A stretch of DNA of 34,354 nt. Origin: Succinivibrionaceae bacterium (GTDB lineage Bacteria > Pseudomonadota > Gammaproteobacteria > Enterobacterales > Succinivibrionaceae). Location of the stretch: the NCBI GenBank assembly GCA_024688225.1, contig JAILEI010000131.1, positions 1 to 34,354 of the forward strand, given 5' to 3'. Positions 8,489-18,264 of the stretch are shown piece by piece (within the stretch, counting starts at the first letter, position 1; every line of letters begins with the position of its first letter). The notes below the pieces were generated by a model, which searched no databases, was not told the DNA's origin, and saw only the letters and a list, made by a program, of their open reading frames with translations. A program made the position numbers and the translations under genes.

Positions 8489-8497
8489 TCCCCGCCC
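8476..8497. terminator. Hairpin shared by converging gntR-type gene and gnd
   Basis: GGGCGGGGA (8476-8484) pairs with TCCCCGCCC (8489-8497) around a CTGA loop. The stem covers the stop codon of the regulator and lies 6 bases beyond the end of gnd. No T run follows on either strand, so it may be a bidirectional weak terminator or an mRNA 3' stabiliser. Confidence 0.45.
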
Positions 8498-8503
8498 TGG
8501 CCC

Positions 8504-9919
8504 CTACGCCTTGGCCTGCCCCCACTCATGGTGGAGCGGGCCCTCCCCATCCACGGTCATGAAGGTATGCGCGCCAAAGCGGTCGCGCATGGCCTGGATG
8601 AGGTTCGCCCCCACCCGCGGGGCGCGCAGCGCGTCGAGGTAGGAGATGGCGCTCGAGAGCGCCGGCACCGGGATGCCGTGGGTGATCGCCTGGGCGACCA
8701 CCTGCCGCGCCACCGGCAGCGAGGCGTTGATCCGCTGGGCAAAGAGCGGCGCCTCGAGCAGGCCCTCGAGATCGGGGCGCTCGCGGTAGGAGGCGGCAAT
8801 GTCGCGCAGCAGGTCGGCCTGGATGATGCAGCCGCCGCGGAAGATGGAGGCGATGACGCAGGGATCGAGATCCCAGCCATAGCGCCGTGAGGCGGCCTGG
8901 TAGAGGTCAAAGCCCTGGGCGTAGGCGGCGATCTTGCCGAGGTGCAGGGTGCGCTCCACATCCTTGGCGAGGCTGGCAAGGTCGAGGCCGCGCGGGGTGG
9001 CGGGGGGCACCAGGCGCGAGGCGACGCGCTCGCGCCGCGCCAGGGCGGCGGAGGAGAAGCGGGCGTTGCAGGCCGCGTCAATCACCCCGAGGTTGGTCAG
9101 CTCCTCAAAGCCGGTGACCGCGGTCCACTTGCCGGTGCCCTTCTGCCCGGCGCTGTCGAGGATGCGGTCCACCAGGGCGCCGCCGGTCACCGGGTCGCGC
9201 TCCTCGAGCACCTCGGCGGCGATGCGGATCAGGTAGCCGCGCAGGGGGCCCTCGGCGTAGCCGCGGAAGATGGAGGCGATCGCGGCGGCGTCCGCGCCGC
9301 CCAGGGTGCCGAGGATGAGGTAGGCCTCGGCGATGAGCTGCAGGTCCGCGTACTCAATGCCGTTGTGCACCATCTTCACGAAGTGGCCCGAGCCGCCGGG
9401 CCCGAGGTAGGCGCAGCAGGGGCTGCCATCCTCGGCGCGCGCGGCGATGCTCTCGAGGATCGGGCCGACCTCGGGGTAGGCGTCGCGCGGGCCGCCGGGC
9501 ATGATGGCGGGGCCCAGGCGGGCGCCCTCGGCGCCGCCCGAGACCCCGGTGCCGAAGAAGGTGATGCCCCGCGTGGCCAGTGACCTGGCGCGGCGCTCGG
9601 TGTCATGGAAGTTGGAGTTGCCGAGGTCGGTGACGATGTCGCCCTTGCTCAGCAGCGGGGCGAGCGCCTCGATGGTGGAGTCCACCGCCGGTCCGGCGGT
9701 GACCATGATGAAGACGCGCCGCGGGGTGGCGAGCGAGGCCACGCACTCCCCGAGGGTGTCATAGGGATGGGCATTGGGGTGGGGGCACTCGCGCCTGAAG
9801 TCGGCGATGAGGTCGGGGGTATAGTTCCACAGCGCCACGCTGTGGCCGTGGTCGGCGAGGTTGAGGGCCAGGTTGCGGCCCATGACCCCCAGTCCGATGA
9901 GCGCCAGGCTGTTGCTCAT
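8504..9919 (-). CDS. gnd: 6-phosphogluconate dehydrogenase, decarboxylating
   Basis: Oxidises and decarboxylates 6-phosphogluconate to ribulose 5-phosphate. 471 residues, normal for the family. The GLGVMGRN nucleotide motif is at 9-16, the substrate motif GTGVSGGAEG at 123-132, and the catalytic segment KMVHNGIEY at 182-190 (Lys182, Asn186, Glu189). The residues that usually hold the NADP 2'-phosphate, Asn-Arg-(Ser/Thr) at 32-34, read Asn-Tyr-Thr here, and the usual MVKAG reads MVTAG (Thr74), so the cofactor may be NAD. The start at 9919 is chosen because AAGGAG lies 7 bases upstream; the frame opens 14 codons earlier without support. It is convergent with gntK-gntR and functionally downstream of GntK. 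Upstream on the same strand is the DctP gene, 99 bases away. Confidence 0.93.
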   Translation of the reverse strand: MSNSLALIGLGVMGRNLALNLADHGHSVALWNYTPDLIADFRRECPHPNAHPYDTLGECVASLATPRRVFIMVTAGPAVDSTIEALAPLLSKGDIVTDLGNSNFHDTERRARSLATRGITFFGTGVSGGAEGARLGPAIMPGGPRDAYPEVGPILESIAARAEDGSPCCAYLGPGGSGHFVKMVHNGIEYADLQLIAEAYLILGTLGGADAAAIASIFRGYAEGPLRGYLIRIAAEVLEERDPVTGGALVDRILDSAGQKGTGKWTAVTGFEELTNLGVIDAACNARFSSAALARRERVASRLVPPATPRGLDLASLAKDVERTLHLGKIAAYAQGFDLYQAASRRYGWDLDPCVIASIFRGGCIIQADLLRDIAASYRERPDLEGLLEAPLFAQRINASLPVARQVVAQAITHGIPVPALSSAISYLDALRAPRVGANLIQAMRDRFGAHTFMTVDGEGPLHHEWGQAKA

Positions 9920-10018
9920 GATCAGCTCCTTTTGTGCTTGGGAATGCAATGAGCATATCACAAAGGCCTGGGCCAGAATGCTACACGGGTATCATTTTTA
10001 GGCGCTTGGCAGCAATGG

Positions 10019-11035
10019 CTAGTTGAGGCGGTAGGAACTGGCGCTGCGCCCGGTGGCCCGCTCGCACAGGGAGATGAACTCCCCGGACTGGGGCAGGTCC
10101 TTGGCCAGGCGCGCGAAGGCCGGGCCGAGGCGGTTGATCATCTCGAGGCGCATGGCGTCCGGGAGGGCGGCCTCCATGAGCCCGTAGTGGGTGAGGCGGC
10201 GCAGCGCGTCCTCGTTGGAGCGCCGGCCCTCCTGCCAGCCCAGGGACAGCGCGGTGGCCGCGGCGCGGCGCAGCTTCCTCTCGCCCTCGGGGCCGAGGGA
10301 GTCGAGGAAGCTGCGGGAGGCCACCAGCGGCGCCACCGAGAAGATGTGGCGGGTGTTGTAGGCATAGCGCTGCTCGAGGTAGAGGGTGTTGTAGAGGATG
10401 GTGGGCGGGGTGCTGGCGAGCCCGTCCGCCTCGTGGCCCACCAGGGCCCCCGGGATCTCGGGGATGTCGAAGATCACCGCCTTGAAGCCCATGGCCTTGG
10501 CGAGGGTCTCATAGGTGGAGTTGTTGGGGACCCGCATGCGGAAGTCCTCAAGGTCGTCGGGGCTGTCGAGGCGGCGGTTGGAGGTGATGACGCGAAAGCC
10601 CCGGGGCACCAGCCCAAGCGGCACCAGCCCGGAGCGCTCCTCAAGATCCCCGGCGAGCAGCGCCATGCCCTCATCGCCGAAGACGCGCTGCGCCTCGTCC
10701 CAGGTGGAGAGCATGAAGGGGATGGCGGAGAGCCGGAAGCCCGGGGCGATGAACTCGAGGTGCTCGCTGAGGATGGCGATATCCACCTTGCCATCGCGCA
10801 GCATCTGCACCACCTGCCGCTCGTCGCCATAGCGGTAGCCCTGGAGGTGGTTGACCCCGATCTCCCCGGAGAACTCGCGCTCGAGGGCGCGGATGAGGTG
10901 CCTTGAGACCTTGTGCACCGAGTCGCCGGACACCGCGAGGTCCACGTAGTTGGCGCTGACAAATTCGGCGGACGCGGGCAGCGGCGCGCCCAGGAACAGG
11001 AACGCAAGCAAGGCCGCCAGGAACCTAATCGCCAC
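10019..11035 (-). CDS. Orphan TRAP transporter receptor, DctP family
   Basis: A periplasmic solute receptor for a TRAP carboxylate transporter; members bind dicarboxylates, uronates or other organic acids through an Arg. The conserved segment is RMRVPNNSTYETLAKAMG, with Arg168 the likely carboxylate ligand. The chosen GTG start at 11035 gives a compact signal peptide of about 23 residues ending in ASA and has GGGAGG just upstream (spacing rather short, 3 bases). An ATG at 11080 would add 15 Arg-rich residues, has no clear ribosome-binding site, and overlaps a TAAAAT hexamer that may be the -10. No DctQ or DctM membrane genes are nearby, so it either serves a distant TRAP transporter or acts as a sensor partner. 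Ligand unknown; the uronate neighbourhood makes an aldonate or uronate plausible. Confidence 0.85.
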   Translation of the reverse strand: MAIRFLAALLAFLFLGAPLPASAEFVSANYVDLAVSGDSVHKVSRHLIRALEREFSGEIGVNHLQGYRYGDERQVVQMLRDGKVDIAILSEHLEFIAPGFRLSAIPFMLSTWDEAQRVFGDEGMALLAGDLEERSGLVPLGLVPRGFRVITSNRRLDSPDDLEDFRMRVPNNSTYETLAKAMGFKAVIFDIPEIPGALVGHEADGLASTPPTILYNTLYLEQRYAYNTRHIFSVAPLVASRSFLDSLGPEGERKLRRAAATALSLGWQEGRRSNEDALRRLTHYGLMEAALPDAMRLEMINRLGPAFARLAKDLPQSGEFISLCERATGRSASSYRLN

Positions 11036-11077
11036 TTTCCTCCCCCTGCGCGCTGGGCGCGCCACAAAAAACCTAGT

Positions 11078-11109
11078 CATTTTATCACCGGGCGGGGCAT
11101 TTGATCACC
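11078..11109 (-). promoter_or_regulatory. Two 12-base direct repeats upstream of the DctP gene
   Basis: On the minus strand GGTGATCAAATG (11109-11098) and GGTGATAAAATG (11089-11078) match at 11 of 12 positions and are 20 bases apart start to start, close to two helical turns. The second copy contains TGATAAAAT, which reads as an extended -10. This looks like a tandem operator over the receptor promoter. The core GTGATCAA also occurs upstream of uxuA (4340-4347). Confidence 0.45.
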
Positions 11110-11128
11110 ACCGCCCGGCGCGGGCCGG

Positions 11129-11189
11129 GCGGGCATGGGTCACACTTTTGCCCACCCGCCCCACGGTCCGCGCCCCGTGCCGATATAAT
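11129..11189 (+). promoter_or_regulatory. Promoter of the GGDEF-like pair
   Basis: A perfect -10 TATAAT lies at 11184-11189. The hexamer 17 bases upstream (CCACGG) is not a -35. A CRP-type half TCACA (11140-11144, reading TGTGA on the other strand) is placed so that a full CRP window (11129-11144) would be centred 47.5 bases before the -10, the same distance as at the GH28, uxuA and helicase promoters. The other half is not conserved. The site also lies between this gene and the divergent DctP gene. Confidence 0.5.
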
Positions 11190-11211
11190 GGGGCAAAGAG
11201 GCGATTTTCCC

Positions 11212-12321
11212 ATGGATGAGGAAGCAATCTCCGACATTTTTGTGCTGGGTGAGCTCAGCGCCTTCGCGGCGCTGGTGCTGATCATCCTCCTTGCCTGCGC
11301 GGGCGGGGAGATGCGCGAGCGCGCGCGCACCCTGCGCCGCTGCCTGCTGCTCTCGCTGCTCATGGGCGCGGGCTGCCTTGCCAGTGAGTTCGGGACCCTG
11401 CTGGAGCGCCCGCAGCTGGGCTTTGTGGGACTCACCGCCATGATCAGCCTCGGGGAGCTGTGCGTGGGCCAGATCGCCGCCTCGCTCGCGCAGCGCGCGG
11501 GCCTTACCCGCCTGCTGCAGCCGCGCCTCGCGCTCGCGGTGTGCTTCCAGGCGCTGGTCCTGGGCAACGCCTGGCACGCCCTGCTGTTCGAGGTGGTGCC
11601 TGACGGCCCCCTGGTCCGCGGCCCGCTGTTCTTCCTGGCCCCGGCCATGATCCTCTGCTACGCCGCCTTCTTCGCGGTGCTGACCTTCCTGCCCCACAGC
11701 GGGGAATGCCCCAACCCCGATGAGGAGGCCGTGCTCATCGAGACCGTCTGCCCGCTGCTCATCTGCGCCGCGCTGGTGGCCGAGATGCTCAGCGGCCTGC
11801 CGGTGGCGCTCATCGGCACCGCGCTGGCCTTCGCGGTCTTCTACCTCGCGCTGCAGGAGATCATGATTTTCTTCGACCCGGTGACCTGCCTGCACAACCG
11901 CCGCGCGATGCGCCTCTTCCTGCTGCGCCAGGGCGCCCCCGCGTTCGTCATCCTGGTGCGGGTCAAGGGCCTGCCCGAGGTGTCGCAGAACTTCGGGCGC
12001 ACCGAGTCGCTGTCGGTGGCGCGGCGCATCTCGGCGCTGCTCTTCCCGGACGGCCACCCGCCGCACTGGTTTGTGGTGCGCCTGGGGCGGGGGGAGTTCG
12101 TGATCATCGGCAACCCCGAGGACGATGAGGGGATGGGCCCGGCCACCGGGCTGGTGCGCGCCGCCATCGAGCGGGCCGTCGAGGGCCCGCTCGCCCCCTA
12201 TGAGCTCAGCTTCGGGGTGGGATCCGCGGCGCTGCCCGCCGGGCAGACCCTCGACGGCGCCATCCGCATCATCGATGGCATCTACCTGGTGCGCCTCGGG
12301 CGCCTGGCGGAGGGCGAGTAG
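11212..12321 (+). CDS. Membrane protein with degenerate GGDEF domain (first of pair)
   Basis: A 369-residue protein with about six hydrophobic segments over residues 1-220, followed by a diguanylate-cyclase-like domain. The domain entry motif is recognisable (FDPVTCLHNRRAM, with Asp222 in the place of the metal-binding Asp of D-x-LTGLxNR). The catalytic loop reads GRGEF at 292-296 instead of GGDEF: the second Gly and the central Asp are lost, so cyclase activity is not expected. It may bind GTP or a partner, or act as a sensor. The start at 11212 is chosen for AAGAGG 10 bases upstream and a perfect -10 beyond; the frame is open further upstream but without support. Its TAG stop abuts the ATG of the next gene. 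Confidence 0.75.
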   Translation: MDEEAISDIFVLGELSAFAALVLIILLACAGGEMRERARTLRRCLLLSLLMGAGCLASEFGTLLERPQLGFVGLTAMISLGELCVGQIAASLAQRAGLTRLLQPRLALAVCFQALVLGNAWHALLFEVVPDGPLVRGPLFFLAPAMILCYAAFFAVLTFLPHSGECPNPDEEAVLIETVCPLLICAALVAEMLSGLPVALIGTALAFAVFYLALQEIMIFFDPVTCLHNRRAMRLFLLRQGAPAFVILVRVKGLPEVSQNFGRTESLSVARRISALLFPDGHPPHWFVVRLGRGEFVIIGNPEDDEGMGPATGLVRAAIERAVEGPLAPYELSFGVGSAALPAGQTLDGAIRIIDGIYLVRLGRLAEGE

Positions 12322-13473
12322 ATGGACTGGAGGCTGCTTACCGCCATCCTCGAGTGCTCGTGCCTGGCCATGATCATGGGCCTGTGCCTGCTGCTGCGCC
12401 GCTACCATGACCAGCGCGCCTCAACCTACGTGGTGGTCGGCTACGCGGCGGCGCTGTTCGCGCTCTCCGACACCATGCACCATGCCCTGCTGTTCCTGGC
12501 CGAGGGCCAGGACACCATCCCGGGCTGGCTGGGGGCGCTGATCATGACCTGCTCGGCGCTCTACGACGTGACCCTGCTCAACATCGCCTTCACCGTGGCG
12601 ATCAGCAGCTGGCGCTTCTACTCCCCCATATCCTGGCAGATCCCCGTGCTGCGCGTGGGCTTCTGCGCCCTCTACGCGCTGCTGCAGCTGCTGGTGGCCA
12701 GCACCCCCTTCCATGGGCTGGTGGAGATCATCAACCTCGACGAGGGCTTCAACCCCGGTCCGCTGTTCTTCCTGCTGCCGCTGGGCTTCTTTGCCATGAT
12801 GCTGCTCGCGCTGTGGTTCCCGGTGGTGTCGCTGGGGGACTCGGGGCGCCAGCGGCGGCGCGCCGTGCATGAGAAGATCGTGACCGCGCTGTGCCTCATC
12901 CTGGTGATGCTCGCCGAGCTCATGGACCTCATGATCGACGAGACCCTGGTGCTGCCCATGTGCACGCTGCTCACCCTGATCTCGGCCATCCACTTCCAGC
13001 GCCGGCAGATCTCGCTGGACGGCCTCACCGGCCTGCGCAACCAGGAGAACCTCATCGCCCGCCTCAAGGTGCGCTACCGCATCCCCGGCGCCAACCAGCA
13101 CCTCTTCGTGGCGCTGTTCTCCCTGCCCTGGCTGACCCGGTACACCGAGCAGGCGGGCTACCGCAAGAGCTCGGAGCTCGCCATGGCCTTCGCCGAGATG
13201 ATGCGCTCCTGCACCCGCGAGCTGCGCTCCTGCGCGGTGCGCTACCGTGACGATGAGTTCCTGGTGCTGCTCGACCCGGTCTTCGAGGCCGACGCCGAGG
13301 ACTACGTGGGGCGGGTGGAGATCTCCTTCCTCGACCTCGCGCACCGCCACAACCTCCCCCAGGGCTTCACGCTGCGCACCGATCTCCTCGGCACCGACCG
13401 CAGCATGCAGTTCTCCCTCGACCTGGTGGACGCCATCGAGCACCGCCTCTACCTGCTCAGGGGCGATGAGTAG
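12322..13473 (+). CDS. Membrane protein with degenerate GGDEF domain (second of pair)
   Basis: 383 residues with the same plan as the preceding gene: about six or seven hydrophobic segments over residues 1-220, then a GGDEF-like domain beginning ISLDGLTGLRNQENL (Asp233). The signature loop reads RDDEF at 309-313, so both glycines are replaced while Asp311 and Glu312 remain. The glycines are needed to seat GTP, so activity is doubtful though less clearly lost than in its neighbour. It begins at the base after the upstream stop codon, which implies translational coupling and probably joint function, perhaps a heterodimer. The two proteins are only distantly alike outside the motifs. No EAL or PilZ genes are adjacent. 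Confidence 0.75.
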   Translation: MDWRLLTAILECSCLAMIMGLCLLLRRYHDQRASTYVVVGYAAALFALSDTMHHALLFLAEGQDTIPGWLGALIMTCSALYDVTLLNIAFTVAISSWRFYSPISWQIPVLRVGFCALYALLQLLVASTPFHGLVEIINLDEGFNPGPLFFLLPLGFFAMMLLALWFPVVSLGDSGRQRRRAVHEKIVTALCLILVMLAELMDLMIDETLVLPMCTLLTLISAIHFQRRQISLDGLTGLRNQENLIARLKVRYRIPGANQHLFVALFSLPWLTRYTEQAGYRKSSELAMAFAEMMRSCTRELRSCAVRYRDDEFLVLLDPVFEADAEDYVGRVEISFLDLAHRHNLPQGFTLRTDLLGTDRSMQFSLDLVDAIEHRLYLLRGDE

Positions 13474-13493
13474 CCGCCATGGGGGCTGATCCC

Positions 13494-13535
13494 AAAAAGC
13501 AAGGGGCGGGCCCATCCTGAGGATGGGCCCGCCCC
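13494..13535 (-). terminator. Terminator of purB, possibly bidirectional
   Basis: GGGGCGGGCCCATCC (13503-13517) and GGATGGGCCCGCCCC (13521-13535) form a perfect 15-bp stem with a 3-base loop. On the minus strand it is followed by TTGCTTTTT, fitting termination of purB, whose stop codon begins 16 bases away. It also lies 30 bases after the end of the GGDEF-like pair. Confidence 0.9.
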
Positions 13536-13548
13536 TGCCCGTGGCTGG

Positions 13549-15601
<2,053 letters not shown>

Positions 15602-15614
<13 letters not shown>

Positions 15615-16747
15615 GTCTGCTCCTTTAGCGCCTGCTCGATGACCGCCCCCCCAAGGCACTCCTCACCTAGGTAGAAGACCACGGACTGGCCGGGCGCCAC
15701 CGCCGCCACGGGACCGTCGAATGCCACCCCCAGCGCCTGGTTGCCAAGATCATGGATCGTACACCCGACATCAGCCTGGCGGTAGCGGATTTTGCAGGTG
15801 CAGTGCAATGGCAGGGGGGGCTGGCCCGCGATGAAGGCGGGGTTGCTGGCAATGAGCGCCTTGGAGAGCAGTGCCTCATGGTCGCTGCCCTGCGCCACGA
15901 TGAGGGTGTTTTTTTCAAGATCCTTGCCCACCACGTACCAGGGGCGGCCGTCGCCGTCCTGCCGCCCGCCGATGCTGAGCCCATGGCGCTGGCCGATGGT
16001 GAGGAAGGCCAGGCCGTCATGCTCGCCCACCTGGTGCCCCGCAGTGTCGACGATGGGTCCCCTTTTCTGGGGCAAATAGCGTCCTAGGAACTCCTTGAAG
16101 TGGCGCTCGCCGATAAAGCAGATCCCGGTGGAGTCGCGCTTTTGGGCGGTGGGGAGCCGCAGCTCCTCGGCCAGGGGGCGCACCTCCTCGCGCTTGAGCA
16201 TCCCGCCGATGGGGAAGATGGTGCGCGAAAGAGCCGCGCCGCTGATGGCATGGAGGAAGTAGCTCTGATCCTTGCCCGGATCCACCCCGCGCAAGAGGCG
16301 GGTGGGCCCCTCGCCGTAGGTGCGGCGGCAGTAGTGGCCGGTGGCGATGAGGTCGGCGCCGAGGGCTGAGGTGGCGTAGTCGAGGAAGGCGCGGAACTTT
16401 ATCTCGCTGTTGCAGAGGATGTCGGGGTTGGGGGTGCGGCCGCGGCCGTACTCACTGAGGAAGCGCTCGAAGACCTGGTCCCAGTACTCGGCGGCGAAGT
16501 TGATGGTCTCAAGCCTGATGCCCAGGAGGTCACAGACCTGTTGCGCGTCCTCGCGATCCTCGGCGGCGGCGCAGTGGGAGGGGGTGTCGTCCTCCTCCCA
16601 GTTCTTCATGAACAAGGCGGTGACCTCAAGGCCGTGGCGCTTGAGGAGGGCGGCGCTCACCGAGGAGTCGACCCCGCCTGAGAGCCCGACCACCACGCGG
16701 CGGCCGCGCAGCTCATCCCAGGGGATGGGCGCAGAGTCCACGGCCAT
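15602..16747 (-). CDS. mnmA: tRNA 2-thiouridylase MnmA
   Basis: Adds the 2-thio group to wobble U34 of tRNA for Lys, Glu and Gln, using sulfur relayed through TusE. The 381-residue protein has the PP-loop GLSGGVDSS (21-29) and the two catalytic cysteines, Cys112 in NPDILCN and Cys210 in [10 protein letters not shown]. The start at 16747 lies 2 bases after the nudJ stop, so coupling is likely; the open frame further upstream overlaps nudJ and is not used. It is the only complete intact gene here that ends in TAA. Confidence 0.97.
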
Positions 16748-16749
16748 GC

Positions 16750-17217
16750 CTAGGGCACCAGCTTGGTGATGAGGGAGAGGGGGTGGCGGCTGCCCTTGAG
16801 GTAGTCGTCCATGCACATGCCCACCAGGCGGGTGCGCCACTCCCCGCGGCGCGCGTAAATTTCCTCGCGGCCCATCCACCTGGCCCCGAGGATCTCATGG
16901 TCGGGATCGTCGGGGATGGGGCAGGCTGTGGGATCCACGAGCGCCGCGGCAAAGCAGATCCTGATGATGGTCTCGCTTTCCTTTACGTAGTCGTAGATGC
17001 CGGTGATGGCGGTGAGCTCGACCTCACAGCCGGTCTCCTCGCGCGCCTCGCGCCGCGCCGCCTCCACGATGCCCTCGCGCGCCTCGACGTGCCCTGCGGG
17101 CATGCCGAAGACGTGGCGGTTGTCCTGATCCTCGTTGAGTTCCTCCACCATGAGGTAGCGGCCCTCACGCTCGATGATGATGGCCACGGTCAGGTGGGGC
17201 CGAAAACGCTCGCCCAT
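16750..17217 (-). CDS. nudJ: Nudix phosphatase NudJ
   Basis: A 155-residue Nudix hydrolase. In E. coli, NudJ acts on HMP-PP and nucleoside tri- and diphosphates. The Nudix box G-x5-E-x7-RExxEETG is complete from Gly42 (start of GHVEAREG) to about residue 63. The opening RPHLTVA is the NudJ hallmark, and the position directly upstream of mnmA is the conserved one. AGGAG lies 6 bases before the ATG. It is the first gene of the operon. Confidence 0.93.
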   Translation of the reverse strand: MGERFRPHLTVAIIIEREGRYLMVEELNEDQDNRHVFGMPAGHVEAREGIVEAARREAREETGCEVELTAITGIYDYVKESETIIRICFAAALVDPTACPIPDDPDHEILGARWMGREEIYARRGEWRTRLVGMCMDDYLKGSRHPLSLITKLVP

Positions 17218-17247
17218 GCTGGTCTCCTAGTCTTGGTGCAGGTGCAG

Positions 17248-17276
17248 ATCTTACAGGACTTTTGGGAAGTTGTCGC
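17248..17276 (-). promoter_or_regulatory. Promoter of nudJ-mnmA-hflD-purB
   Basis: On the minus strand GCGACA (17276-17271) and TAAGAT (17253-17248) are 17 bases apart, matching sigma-70 in 4 and 5 of 6 positions. The expected start is near 17241, giving a leader of about 24 bases. It has no TGTGA box. Confidence 0.5.
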
Positions 17277-17598
17277 AGGGCTGGACCTAAGGACGGGGAC
17301 TGGCGCTGCCTGCAGGCGGTGCGGCGGGCTGCCCGTGTGGGGCGTCACCCCGGCAGGGGGGGCAGGTGCTGGGGGCCTTGCGGCTGCACCAAGGGGCAAG
17401 CCATGAAAATACTTGGATCAAGAATGTGACCGCGCTCACGGTGCAACTTGCTGAACTTAAATAAGAAGATGTCCCTTGCGGCAAAATTCGACCCAAGAGG
17501 CGATCCCCATGCCCCAAGGCGGCGGGACGCGAGGGCGTGCCCTGGCGACAGGGCGGCCCCATGCCTTCACGCCGGCAGGTTTTGTCACTGGCCCATAA
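17277..17598. other. Gap holding remains of a promoter region and short frames
   Basis: No supported gene. From 17425 it contains a CRP-type site and a possible -10. AAGAGG (17495-17500) then precedes an ATG at 17509 that opens a 29-codon frame ending at TAA 17596-17598. That frame is in register with the autotransporter remnant downstream, so it may be the scarred 5' end of the same gene. The GC-rich part 17281-17400 shows only short inverted repeats and nothing I can name. Confidence 0.4.
17425..17440 (+). promoter_or_regulatory. CRP-type palindrome upstream of the autotransporter remnant
   Basis: TGTGA (17425-17429), six-base spacer, TCACG (17436-17440): 9 of 10 key CRP positions. A CAAAAT hexamer at 17482-17487 starts 57 bases after the TGTGA, the spacing found at the E. 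coli lac promoter. It looks like an intact CRP-dependent promoter in front of a broken gene. Confidence 0.65.
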
Positions 17599-18108
17599 GC
17601 AGGTCTTAATCATGAAGACGGCAGGTACACCCGCACCGGGCTTGAGACCAAGTACGACTCCAAGGCCACCTACTATGGCCTCTCCCTCGGCGGGGACCGG
17701 TTCAATGTGGGCGACGCCCTCGCGCTCACCCCGTATGCCCGCTACACCCTCACCCACCCCGGCTCGGACACCGTCTCGCTCCAGGGGCTCACCAGCCGCC
17801 TGCACCTTGACCCGGTGAGCGCCCACACCCTGCGCGCGGGGGTGGACGCCAAGTGGAGGCTCAGCAACACCGCCGCGCTCACCTGCGGCCTTGCGGAGGA
17901 GAGGATCTGGAGGGGCAGGGCTGAGTCGCAGCTGGGGGGCATCGACCTTAAGGCGCCCTCGCTATCGGGCACCTCGGGCATCATTGACGTGGGCGTGACC
18001 CTCACCCCGGAGGCGGTGAAGGGACTCTCGCTCAGCCTCGGGGCCTCGGGCCGCGTGGGCGACGTGCGCGGCGCCACCGGCACGCTCAGGGTGGCCTACG
18101 CCTTCTAG
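17599..18108 (+). pseudogene. Autotransporter beta-barrel remnant (C-terminal part)
   Basis: The frame 17599-18108 (169 codons) has no start codon before a GTG at 17707 and is closed upstream by TAA at 17596. Its sequence fits the last half of an autotransporter outer-membrane barrel: LETKYDSKATYYGLSLG near the front, then repeated strands with alternating residues, and an end GDVRGATGTLRVAYAF with the C-terminal Phe used by the BAM complex. No passenger domain, linker helix or signal peptide is present. I read it as a gene that lost its 5' part, probably by deletion, with a CRP-type promoter still upstream in the same orientation. A very short GTG-started protein of 133 residues would lack half of the barrel. 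A good terminator follows. Confidence 0.7.
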
Positions 18109-18127
18109 CAAAAGTTCATGGCACTTA

Positions 18128-18159
18128 GGGGGGACTCAGCGCAGTCCCCCCCTTTTTTT
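18128..18159 (+). terminator. Rho-independent terminator after the autotransporter remnant
   Basis: GGGGGGACT (18128-18136) pairs with AGTCCCCCC (18143-18151) around a CAGCGC loop; one C then seven T follow (18153-18159). Confidence 0.93.
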
Positions 18160-18179
18160 GGTTCTATCCCATACAGTGT

Positions 18180-18264
18180 TGTGGCATCGGGACAAGGATC
18201 CCAAAAATGAAGGCCCTATTCCATATTGTGTGGCATCGGGAGATTGGCAAAAGAAATGAAGGCC
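18180..18264 (+). repeat. Tandem direct repeat, 49-base period
   Basis: TGTGGCATCGGGA occurs at 18180-18192 and 18229-18241, and AAATGAAGGCC at 18205-18215 and 18254-18264, both with an offset of exactly 49. The 12 bases between the two blocks have diverged. The period is not a multiple of three, so it is not a protein repeat. The local base composition is less GC-rich than the rest of the window. Origin unknown; a relic of a mobile element or a binding-site array is possible. Confidence 0.6.

Noticed and set aside
9920-10018. TGTGA (minus strand, 9962-9958) before gnd as another member of the shared promoter class
   Set aside because: The -10 expected 55 bases on would fall inside gnd and reads nothing like TATAAT.
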